Positions 23,901-35,900 of a stretch of 64,000 bases of DNA are shown here, in pieces. Origin of the DNA: Mycteria americana. Lineage: Eukaryota; Chordata; Aves; Ciconiiformes; Ciconiidae. The DNA lies in assembly GCF_035582795.1 (NCBI RefSeq), contig NC_134368.1:10128501-10192500 (forward strand). Reading direction: 5' to 3'. Each line of letters opens with the position of its first letter. Within the stretch, counting starts at the first letter, position 1. The position numbers and the translations under genes were made by a program. The notes beneath the pieces were generated by a model. It saw nothing but the letters and a program-made list of their open reading frames with translations, ran no database searches and had not been told where the DNA came from.

Positions 23901-26900
23901 ATCTGTTGTCGCTGGGACCTTTGAACATACCTAAAACAGCAAATAAGCACAAAATTAAGATCTGGGCCTAGACCCCCGGGGCCTTCGCAATTGCATATGG
24001 ATGATTCCGCTCTCAAAGCCACAAGGAGAAAGACCATTAAATACTTCATGTGCATAACAAAAGCTGAGCCTGGACTTTGGTCCTCGCTAGCTGGCAAAGG
24101 GGCAGGAAAGAGAACAAACAGGAACGGGGGGGACTAAAGGGTATCTGGGGTTAGGTCTTGGCAAACAGAGTAAATGTGAGTAGGAGTACAGTGGGAGATG
24201 GGTTTAGCAGTGAGCTCTGGATTTAAAGCAGAGGGAGGGTTGGAGCTGGAGGTCAGCAGTGTTTCATCCTCTCCAATTCTGGATTCAAACATCTTTTCCA
24301 GCTGTTTGAAACTTGCTGAGCAAAGTTTAAAGCACGGCTTAGTTTCCTAAGCTCTGTGGGAATGATGGATCACAGAAGTCCCGGCTCTCGAAGTGGTAAA
24401 TACTTTTCTGCGTGTTTAAAACACGACTCGACGACAAGAAATCCCTGGTGCTGTCTCCGGAGAGGAGGCTCGCCATCGGTGGTTGCGGGGGCGGCTGGAG
24501 CGCTCTGCCCTCCCGCTGACTCACCCGCTGCGGTTTGATGTTACTTAAGACAGCGATGCAAGGAGCAGAGTCATTTCCTCGGTTCCCCTCATCGACTGGC
24601 CCCTTTGCCACTGCTGCTTCCCAGCCTCAGGCAACCCCCTGTCCCCAGCGTCTGCTGGGGCAAGGGCGACGGGTCTCGGGAAGAAATCGTTCCTTCTGGT
24701 GCTGACGCTGTGCGTTCCCAGCTGGGCTATCACGGCCCCCCACCCTCCGCTGCAGAAGTCACCTGGCAGGCAAGGCGAGCACTCCTCCGATGCCTCCTGA
24801 AGAGCCTCTTGCCCACCGGGGCAAGGCAGACAGGCCGTGCAGCTGGTGGTGCTGGGGAGGGGAGAGCAGACAGACAACGCTGCAGGACAAGCACTTCCAA
24901 GACCAGCCCAGCCCACCAAAGCCAGCTCTCTTACATATGCACAGACTGAAGTCTCCGGGGTCTACCAGGAACTAAGCTTTTGCCATTTTGGGGGCATTCA
25001 CAGTGTCTCTCTCCCCTGCGGTTTCTCCCATGTCTAATTAGGGCTGGGTAGATGAGGGCATTTCTGTCCTCTCTTTGGTTGCTTACTTGCATGAAACTTG
25101 TAGGAACTTGCTATCCCAGAAGCCACTATTCCTTAGCAAACTTGACTGGAACTGGTCAAGGGGTACTGAAGGGAGTTGGGAGAGAGACTGGAGATACAGC
25201 CGGGTCAGCCCTGGGTCTGGCCTTGTGGCAATTTAATCAAATTTCAGCAGAGATCTGCTGCATAACATGGACAAGCGAGGTCAGCAAGGAAGGTAAGTAT
25301 TCACATGCCAATTCACCAGCTTTGAATATAAACTCTGCAACCTCCATGCAGGCATCCCTACATGGCAGGGAGTGGAGCCCATCAGGAGGTACCAGCACCT
25401 CTCCCAGGCCCCCTCTCCCACCCCAAAGGCGACAGCGCAGCTGGGGTACTTTAGCTACTGCCTTCTGCACATCTCGACTCAGGATAAACAAACCGTCAGC
25501 TCAGCTTAAATCTACAAAACCCAGAGCCACACTCAGCTCGATCCCTGTGCCAGCATTTGTTTGTTCATCAGTGGTGTGCAATGCCCATGCAACGCAGTGA
25601 CATTGGCAAGAGGGGGTGGCAGAGGTGGGCTGCAAGCTGATGTTCTACCACCTCATCCCAGGGTACCTCCACACCGAGCAAGGATCCTCCCCTCCATCCT
25701 TTGCAGATGACACCAAGTTGGGTGGGAGTGTGATCTGCTTGAGGGTAGGAAGGCTCTGCAGAGGGACCTGGACAGGCTGGATCAATGGGCTGAGGCCAAT
25801 TGTATGAGGTTCAACAAGGCCAAGTGCCAGGTCCTGCCCTTGGGTTACAGCAACCCCATGCAACGCTACAGGCTTGGGGAAGAGTGGCTGGAAAGCTGCC
25901 TGGCAGAGAAGGACCTGGGGGTGTTGGTCAACAGGTGGCTGAATATGAGCCAGCAGTGTGCCCAGGTGGCCTAGAAGGCCAATAGCATCCTGGCTTGTAT
26001 CAAAAATAGTGTGGCCAGCAGGACTAGGGAAGTGATCGTCCCCCTGTACTTGGCACTGGTGAGGCCGCACCTCGAATACTGTGTTCAGTTTTGGGCCCCC
26101 CACTACAAGAGGGATATTGAGGTACTGGAGCGTGTCCAGAGAAGGGCAACGAAGCTGGTGAAGGGTCTGGAGCACAAGTCTGATGAGGAGCGGCTGAGGG
26201 AGCTGGGACTGTTTAGCCTGGAGAAAAGGAGGCTGAGGGGAGACCTTATTGCTCTCTCCAACTACCTGAAAGGAGGTTGTGGAGAGGTGGGGGTCGGTCT
26301 CTTTTGTCCCAGGTAACAAGTGATAGGACAAGAGGAAATGGCCTCAAGTTGCGCCAGGGGAGGTTTAGACTGGATGTTAGGAAATTTTTCTTCACTGCAA
26401 GGGTGGTCAAGCATTGGAACAGGCTGCCCAGGGAAGTGGTTGAGTCACTGGCCCTGGAGGTATTTAAAAGATGTGTAGATGTGGTGCTTAAGGACATGGT
26501 TTAGTGGTGGTCTTGGCAGTGCTAGGTTTACGGTTGGACTTGATGATCTTCAAGGTCTTTTCCAACCTATACAATTCTGTGATTCTGTACCATCCCTCTC
26601 TCACCAGGGCTCAGCACCAATGGCCCTACAGCTGAAATGGCAGGTAACTTGCCTTTGGCCACTACATTGGGTCTTCTAGCTCAGTGGGTAAAAGAAAACC
26701 ACCCCTCTCTGCCTGATGGCCAGCATCACAAGTAGACTTCTTACTTGCAAAATGATCCAGGCAGGCAAGGCAGACAAAAAGCTGCATTTTGCTTGGAGGT
26801 AAAATAGCCTGAAAAAGAGAAGAGTAAGGTTTCAGGATCTTTCCTCCACCGTCACTCCCCCACATCGTTGTATATTTGCTCATCTCCATTTTACAAGCAA

Positions 26901-29900
26901 CCAAATCAGCTCCCCACAGCACGCTTCAGTTGGCATTTCATGGGCTAATTCGGGATGTTTGGGTTTCTATTTGTCAAAGGCCCTGAAAGAGCAATAAAAG
27001 TTTCCTAACGACCTCTGCCGTGCTGAAGGAAGCGTGGGGGGCTCGGGCAGGTTTCCCTGGTGTCCCTCTCACATCCGAAACCCCACCAGGGAGACAGAGA
27101 GACCTGTCACCCTTCCAGCACGACAGGCTGAACTGGAATGAAGCTGAAATCGGTGATCCCGGTGCCGACTCCTGGGTTATTCAGCTGGAGCAGGTCTCTG
27201 GCCAGGGGAAACCCCTCGGGTCACCCCATCCCCTCCAGGGGTTCCCCCACCCCAGGAAGTCTGGGGTGCATCTCCTTCCCCCAAAAGAGAAGGGCACAAG
27301 ACCCACCAACCGGGATGGCTCTGCTCAGCGCAGCAACCTGCTGTTCCCTCTCCCTCCCTGCACCACCAGGACCACGAAGGGCAGGAGGACACGTACAGAC
27401 CTTTCCCCAAAGCACAACAAGGAGTGAAATGACCTGAAACGCCCATGGCACGGGCAGGGTGCAGGCAGGACCCGGCTTGTGAGTCCCTGCCCCGCCAACA
27501 GGAACCTCTAAGGGCAGGAGAACAACACTTGGGAGTTCAGATGGTTTTGGGAAGGTGCCTGATGACGCACGACACCGGTCACTGCCACGGGTCCGCGTGG
27601 GACAGAACTGAGGTGCCCGTGTTCAGAGAGGAGCTGGAAGTGGTGTGGGTAAGATCTGCCTTACGCCCTTCAAACCGGCCCAGATTTGCAACAAGCAGCA
27701 TATGCTGCAGCAGAGCAGGACGAAAACAAAACAACCTCCCCCTCCCTGCAAGGAAAAAGGAACTTTTTAAATTTATTATTGCATGACTTAGGGGCCACCC
27801 CCACGGACTCCTCCGTGGTCTAACACAGCGTTCAAATTTGCTGAGTAAAGGGAGTGACACGCCGCAGCGCTGTCACCAGTTAAGACTTTTTTCCTCCCAA
27901 GCTTAGCAAGTGCTAGCCAAGATTTAGGTACCAGCCAAACAGTTTGGTGGGCGGATTTTCAAAAGAACAGTTAGTTGTGCATGTATGAGGAGCACTTAAT
28001 TTGTGTACAGAATAGCTGCTGCATCGCATGTGTTAATTAGGTTTTTGCATAAGTAAATGCTAGTCTGTTTTGAACGTGTTGTTATGCTGCCTGCGAACAC
28101 ATTGTACCAGGCTCATATTGCATTAGCCAGGTGCAAAGTAGCTCGCTGAAAATCCAGTTTTTAATGTCTGGGGAATGAGGAGAGTATAACACTTAATATT
28201 CAGACTGCAGAAGATTGCCTAACTGAAAACAAAGATGGTTTAGACTCATTCTTGCCATTAAAAATAGGGGAATACTTTATTTTCCTGACACCCTCCTCCC
28301 CCTTGTGCTATAACTGAATTTCATAAACCTTCTTTCCTGGCTTTCTGGAAAAGGCTTTCACTGCAGTGTTAGTATTAGCTTGTTGCAAACAGAAGCATGA
28401 CTCTGAGATCTGTTCTTTTCATTTTAATAAAAATGTCAATAACAGAATAGGAAGAGATCTGCTATTCTATTTTTAGCCTGAACGAAATAACCCGTTTACT
28501 CTCCGGTGCTTTTAAGTTACCTGGTAATTGCATCTGGCCATGGGAAAAAGCATGGCATAGCCTAATGAAAATGCATTTGGGTTGAATAGAAACCAAAGCC
28601 TACCTTTCCCACATGCTCTGCAGGCTGCAGCCCCAGACTCGTTAGCGTAATGGCCGGGCGGGCAGGGCAGGCATGTGGTGCTCCTGGAGAAGCTAGGAGA
28701 GACGGAGCAGAGGTGAGTGCTGCCTTAGGTCACCCAAGCCGCCGGCCGCTCGGAGAGGAGAGCGCAGAGCACAACTCTTTGTTTCACTAACAAGTCCAGA
28801 AATAGGGCAATTATAATGCAGGAGTTCAGGCAGAAAAACAGAAATTTGAACTTATCTGAATGGTAAAGGTCCACTGAAAAAAATAAAGTTTTCTGTATTA
28901 CTAACATTAGAGATGCCCTGTGCCTGTGGGCTATATGGAAAGGGATGGGTTTCTGAGTCTGAATTCTACGTCTCGAAAAACATGCTGTAGCCAGGCTTAA
29001 AAACCTTGGTTTGAAGTCAGACTCTTAAATCCATACTTAGAAATTGAATTGAATTGGAAAGGTGCTTGATGTTCAGTATCCGTCAGCAATTTTAAAAGGA
29101 GCTGCTCCATTGTTGCAAGTCAGGTCACTTTAGGAGTCGAAAAAAGGAGCTAAACCACCGGCACTGATGCGTGAGAGTCCTGACCTTAAATAACAGGGAC
29201 TGTGGGAAAGGGGATGTAATTTGTTAGACCTCCAGGAGGAAGGGGAGGAAAAGAGGGAAAGGCAGAGAAAGAGGAAAGTATTGCATTCATCGCCAACAGA
29301 GCCAAATCCCCAACAATAAGCATATGGGTATAAGAATTTGTTAACATACTCAGGGGTGCTTTGGAGGAAAACAAGGACACGCTCTTTAATTCCTTCGGAA
29401 ACCCCAGGGCTGAGCGAGATTTGTGGAAAAAAAGTAAAAATCAACTGGAAGCATAGCAAATGCTTTGCTTAAAACAAACCAGTACAGGGCCCGCGCCAGC
29501 CAGAGCCGCTCAAAGCTCAGGGGAGCCTGGATTCTCCAAATACCACAAAAATGTTAAACGATCCCATCGGAGCCCCGAGGCCCGGGCAGCTGCCATGGAG
29601 ATGGCCACGCACACGCTGCGCCCGCCGGACCCCCTCCCCTCCGCATCCCCCCTTCTTCTGGTCCCCCCTCCGGCATGCGAAAACCCAGCCGCTGTTGGCT
29701 GGCCCTTCCTTTCTGGCTCCGCGTTGCCCTCTCCGACATCCCAACAGCAGCGTTTGTGATCAGCCCTGGGGACTGATCCTGACTGTTTTTTTAAAGCACC
29801 TGGGGGGAAATAAGGTAAGGCATGTCCTCACAGCACGAACAGCAAGGGGGGAGCGCGGGGGAGCGAGCTGGGGGCTTCAGCTCAGGGGCTGCTGCAAACA

Positions 29901-32900
29901 AACTGCGTGGCCAGGTCACCCTTCCCCGCGGCCGGGTTTTGTTCCCTCTCCCCGGGGCTGACCCGAACGGAGCCGCTCTGCAGGGGACACGGTCCCGGGA
30001 AGCTCCCGCCGCCCCTCCTGCCCTTGCAGCCGCCCGAGGGACAGAACCCACCGGTTGCTTGCAGAAGACATCGGACGCACCAGGGGAAAACACGATGGGA
30101 AATGGTGAGAGCAGCACGTGTGCGTGTCCCCGCAGCCGGAGGACACTTGCAGAGCGTCCCCGGGACGAGGCAGCCTGGTGAAACTGCAAGGCTGGGCTTC
30201 TGGCTGGGGTGTCTTGTTTTTCCACACTGTATCAGCTAAGGATGTCGCTTTAGTTGCTAGCGACTTAAACATAATGAGATTCCTTGGAGGTGACAAAATA
30301 GAAACTGAGAAAGTAATTGGGCAAAGGACAGAGATGAAGCCAGTTGGCCAGAGGTATCCTAGAGGAAAGCCGGGGAGATGAACCCACACTTCACTCCCAA
30401 GTGTCCCTCCGTCACAGAAAAACGTATTGTCTCCTAATACATACAAAAGGCCATGGAAAAAGAAAAGGGCAGCCTGCAGAGAGCTGGAGCTGGCTGCCGG
30501 GAAGCCCTCGGCACAAGCTCCCCCGCAGCGGGGTTTCCTGGCGAGAAGAGTTCAGCAGCGCTGAAGAGGTGCACCCCGTCACACCTCCACCTGCCCCGCC
30601 GCGATCCTGTTTGAAGCACAGCCCAAAGGCAGCCTAGGGCTTTCGCCAGGGTTTGGACTGTTTGTAGGTTACTTTAACGGGCACATTGCTATTTTGGCTT
30701 TGCAGTGAATGAGCTCCCTGACCCAGTTTGCCACAGAGCCATGCAAGAAGCTGGGGAGCACAAGCCTCTCACTGCTGCTGCTGTTTTGCACCGTGGGTGG
30801 GTGCTGGGACACCAGACCCCGACCTCCTCTTTCTCCGGGGGATGCAAAACCACCCTGGCAGCACTTTTCCCATAGCCCAAAGGAGGAGGTTTTGCTGGCT
30901 GAGAAGTGTTTTGAGGGAGAGCATCCACCACCCCATGTCCAGGGGCTCAGTCACTTACTTGGTGTAACTCCCCTGCGGACAAGGCAGACACGACGGTTGC
31001 CCACTTTCGGGCTGGTAGTGGCCCAGCGGGCAGGAGGTGCAGGCACCGAGGTCCGTGCACGAGCCCCCCGCACAGCACGAGCAGCTCAAGGTGCCTAAAT
31101 CGGAAGAAAAAGGTCAGGATCAGGACTGGGAGACTTGACTTAAACCGCTTTGCTGGTCAGGACAGGTCACTGCAATGAATGGAGAAGTGTTGGGATGCAA
31201 CCCCTCCAGCAAGACAGTCCTAGGGGTAGAAAACTGTAATATTAATGATAACGATGCTGCTGTGCATTGTTAGCAAGCTGAAGAACAGCCACAAGATGAA
31301 CTAAGGTCCCAAGTCTATCAACGTGGATTTCTGGTATTTAAGATGACTGCTTTTTCCTCTTTTAATTTGAGCAGCCAGGAGGGTTTTCCTTGTTTCCCCA
31401 CCAACACACAAACAAACAAACAAAAAAAAACCAACCCCCCAAAACCATACTCCTTTGGTTTTCTGATAATTTAGGCTTGTGGGAAACAGAACCGAAGACT
31501 AAAACCCCAGAGCAGAGAATCTGCCGTGAGCAGCAACAGCTTCTGTTTGAGCACAGGTACCATGGCATTCCCACCAGGAACAAGCTCGCCCTCTCTGCCC
31601 CACAAAACAAATCCCAGCTACGCAGAGTGACTGGGCGGGATGTGCTCAGCTGCACGCGTCAGACCCGCCACGCCACCGCCTGCAGGAACCAGTCCTCCGT
31701 GCTGCGGCAACCAAGCGCGCGCACGAGGAGAAGACCCCGTGGATGAACATCCTGCACGCAAGGGAGGAGGGAACTACCTCCGGTCCTCTGCAGGTTTACC
31801 CTAAAGCATCGGAGCTGCTTTCTCCTCTTTTAAAAAGTGCCCTGCGCTGCGGGAAGTAAGCAAAAAATACATGGCTTGTATTTTAGGGATTTTTTTTATT
31901 TGGGATTTTTTGGGGGGTTGGGGTGGTGGTGTTTAAAAAAAACCAAACCAACCACATTACAACACATAAATAACTTCTGAAAAAGGTAATATCACGTACT
32001 CCTGACCACAACAGAGGTTGACTGGGGTGGCTTCTCAAGCCCAAGTGAAAAAGCTGTTTCTATAGCAGAGATTCTCTTTCAGATAGTTGGAAGCTGAGAC
32101 AGATAGTTGGAAGCTGTCCTTATATTTGGCACTGTCCCTTGAAACAACATCCAATAAATCCAACAGCCAATAAATCAGGTTGCACTTGTGTTACACTTTG
32201 CAGCCACAACCCTACCACTTCTTCATCCTCCTGGGGAAGCCTTGGGAAGACCAATGCACAGCACAAGGCCAGCAAAGGCCAAGTCTTTAACTTCAGAAAG
32301 GTGCAATGAATTAACTCTCACTCCTGCTGTCTGTCCAAGCCTCCAACACAAAAACGTGCCGGTTTCACCTCCCTTGAATGTCACTTTTCCACCTAGCACA
32401 AGACCCGGGGTGAGCAGGGACTCACCTTCATTGGGAAATGTCCCTGGGGAGCAGCGGGCACAGGCTGTCACATTCACTCTGCTGCAGTTTGAGGGCTTGG
32501 TGGTGGTGAGGAACGGAGCTGCTGATGGGACCCCAGGAGATGTGGTCACACCTGGAGGGGACTCTGGGGCACTGGTGGACACGGCCATCGGTCCTGTAGA
32601 CGCTTGAGAGGTGGCCGTGCTGCCAGAGGTGAGGACGGTCACATCTGTGGTGGCGGGCAGAGTCTGAGCAGGGTTTTTTGTGCTTGGATCAGCAGACGGT
32701 GCTGCTGTGGACACAGCAAGGTTTGCAGCGGTTGATGCCACTCCAGCCGAGAGCGTTGCAGAGGCAGTTGGGGGAGCAGAGGCTGCGGCAGTGGTTGCAC
32801 TGGGAGGTGCTGGGGTTGATGCAATGGGAACCTGGGTGGGGGTTGCACTGGGAGGCACCGGGGTTGATGCAATGGGAACCTGGGTGGTGGTTGCACTGGG

Positions 32901-35900
32901 AGGCACTGGAGTTGATGCAACGGGAACCTGGGTGGTGGTTGCACTGGGAGGCACTGGGGTTGATGCAACGGGGACCTGGGTGGTGGTTGTCTGGCCTAAA
33001 GCAATACCTAAGAGAAGAAAAAACATAATCAGTGGCCAAATTATTGTTCTCCCTTTAATGGAAGCTTCCCATTAGGTCTTTACCAACCTCTTAACCTGTG
33101 TATCCTTGCTCGATGTCCAGAAACTCCCTTCTGCTACGCTCCACTACAGAGCAATACAGAAGCAAGGAGGCAAACAGCATCGGCAGCATCTGAGCATCCC
33201 TGGCACACGAGAGACTTATCAAGGAAATAAATCAGAGGGTCCACGAGGCCACAAATCAGTAGATACCGATGTCCAGGAGGCCTGACTCTCCTAGATAGAA
33301 GGGTGTGAGAATTGCCTGAAACAATTTTGTTAGCGGCAGCTCCTTGAGACAGTCTACCCTGAGATCCCAGAACAATCTGATTTAAGATGCTTGTCAAGTA
33401 GCTGCCTGTTTTATCCCATCTCCGTTAAACGGATCAGCAAAGAAAAGTCATGGGTTTAGGATTTTTTTTTAAGCTGTTCTGGAGGTACATCCAGGAACCA
33501 GATGGGAACCCGCAGGCCAAGACTTGCTTTGATTCTGAAATCCCCCCGTCAGAGCTGGGACAGCTGTAATCTTCAGAGAAAAGGGGTATTACTGCAGTTC
33601 AAGTTGTTTTGCTGCGATACGTAGTGGACTGAAATGCTATCTGCTGGTGAAAGCCACCTCTCGGCACACAACCACGGGAGATGTCTTCCAGCCTCTGAAT
33701 GGAGGAGAGACCCATAAAACTAAACACGAAAAGTAGCAACTTGGTTTTAATTTAGCAGTGTGGAACTAAGCAAATGAAGCAAAGCAAAAACAAAATAGCC
33801 AGCTCCTGCCACAGCAGCTGTCACATCAGCTTGGGTCAGAAACTCAGGGCAGGGATTTACTCGAACATAACTGCAGCTTCTGAACAAATCCAACTTCATA
33901 CAGCATCAGCATGCGACTGTGGCTGACACCATGGCGTTTACATGCTCACAACCACCCCACATCTCTAAGCCACCACAGCAAGAGGGCCTGCTGAAATCAG
34001 GTGGCCTTTAGCAGGGAAAATAAAAGGACTATTTTAACAAATTGCTTCATGGGTTTCAAGGAGCCCAAAGAGCACAGCAGACACCCTATGGCAAGATGTG
34101 GACAGGGAAGGACAGGAGCAGGATGAGAAGCTGGAGACTGGGAGGGGCCACAGCTTTGAGCGGTGACAGCAGAAGCACGAGGTGGTTGCAGACCCACGGG
34201 TCCCTGCAGGCTTTTTCCCAAGCCTGCTTCTCCTCCAGCCTTTGATTTCTCTCTCAATTTGGGCCGCACCGCGCGAGGCCAGGCACCACGGGTACCAGTG
34301 CTTAGCACTGCCGTGGAGTGAACACCACCACCACGCAGACCAAGTTGACTAATAACTCTAGTTAAATTTCTACAGCAAGATCAGGACGCTGAATAAAAGA
34401 GGCCTTACAAAGTCGCAATCACATGAAGAGAGTCCATTGGGAGCGCTCCCTCCGATCGCATACTGCCTGCTTTGTACTCCACTGGGTGCAAAACCCATCT
34501 TTCCCTAACTGTTGAGTAGAGCAGCAGATGAGGACCCAGCCGCCTGGTCCCCCGCCCACATTTTCTTGCTGTAGCCTCCAAAACAGAGATGCTGAATTTA
34601 ACAGTGATCGTTTTGCGGTGTATTTGTTTGCTCCAGGCCCAAATCCAAGTGACCTGGAGACACCAGCGTTGGTCCTAGGCAGGGAGAGAAGCTCTGCAGC
34701 ACCCACAGAGGACACTGCTACCTCAGCCATGCCTCGACCCAGGACCGAGATGCACAATTCCCCTCGTCCGACTCGCCTGCCTTAAGGGCTGAAGTCAGTC
34801 TGCTTCTCTTTGCTCGCGCCTGGCAATGAGCCGAGTCGGTCCCGAGTTTTATTAAACTGTTCTCAAAGTAGTCAAGGGCACCGTCAAGTTCTCCTGGAAA
34901 AGCTCTCAGAAGGACCACTGGGATCACAGTCTGACCTCCCACAGAGCAGCCTGTCCCCAACATGTGCTCAGCTCTGCCAGCCAGAGACACTGCAGGGGAT
35001 TTAAACACCTTGCGCTGCACACAGCTGGATGATTTTTTTAAAAAAAAAAACAATATTGTTTTAGTTAAATATTGCCTCTTTGTAAGCTTTCATTGGTTGG
35101 GTGGTTCTGGTGTTAAATGGTGGTACCGTTAAGATAGGTTTTTTAAAATGGAAAATATCTTTTCATAACATGTTACTGAAATAGTCATTAAAGAGTTGCT
35201 TGCAAAACTTCAGTAGCCATCAATAGCCTTCAGTAGCCAGTACTTCATAAATTCATTTAAACGACTTCTGGAGAAAGCAGTAGGCAGGCTGGAAAAAATA
35301 GTTTTGGGCATCTAGCAAGAACAGGTGATGTTTTGTTTTACCTGTATCACAGGTGTGAAAAAACAATACTCAAATAACCTTAGCTTCCTCAGACCATTTT
35401 CTCTCCTGCACTCAGACTGTCTATGCCAGGGAGCAGTGATTTTGCTTTCTAGAGACTGGTGGGTTTTTTTAGGGGCACTGTGAATCAACAAAAGTATCTC
35501 CAGGGACACTTCAAGGATGGGTCATTTTGTGTGACGCCTTGGCACGATGTTTCACTCCAAGAGCCTTGAGATGTCAGGGGAGGTTACTGAACTCTTAACT
35601 ACAGAACCAATCCTTCCTGACTTATAAGGCAGGCAGCCCTGCCGACTTGCAGGGCACACGGACACTGGCCGGGAACTCACAGAATGCAGAAATAGGACCA
35701 ACACTCCATTATTTTTTCTTCCCTCCATCTTGCACAACTGTACAGCCTGCCATTCTGAAAAACTAATCCTTCGAGCCAAACAAGGAGCCAATCCTTCGAG
35801 CCACAACCAAGTCAACAGTTACGGATCTAGGTGAAGATAATAATATCTGGTGAATTCAACAGGTGAATAATTGGCTCCTGAAATGGGAGAATTTCCCCAA

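Noticed and set aside
25052-25600. 182-codon open frame on the + strand
   Set aside because: No similarity that I recognise. It lies in an intron of the - strand gene and has no repeats or motifs that suggest coding.
25645-26504. Long open frames on both strands at 25.6-26.5 kb
   Set aside because: They are the decayed ORF2 of a CR1 LINE and its antisense, not host genes.
29551-30446. Long open frames on both strands in the CpG-rich block
   Set aside because: High G+C lowers stop-codon frequency. None shows domain-like composition or links in phase to the flanking exons.
33008-33026. ATG (MFFLLL) in frame directly before the mucin stalk, giving an apparent signal peptide within one exon
   Set aside because: The bases coding FFLLL are the pyrimidine tract of a good splice acceptor (TTTTTTCTTCTCTTAG). 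A separate exon at 36754-36808 with ATG, hydrophobic core and GTAAGT donor joins in the right phase. A start at 33026 remains possible but less likely.
32639-33075. Several overlapping open frames on both strands over the 48-bp repeat
   Set aside because: A stop-free repeat unit whose length is a multiple of three keeps several frames open at once. Only the - strand frame that encodes the Thr/Pro stalk links to exons on both sides.
35210-35245. CAGTAGCC repeated three times with small changes
   Set aside because: Too short and too common a pattern to carry meaning.
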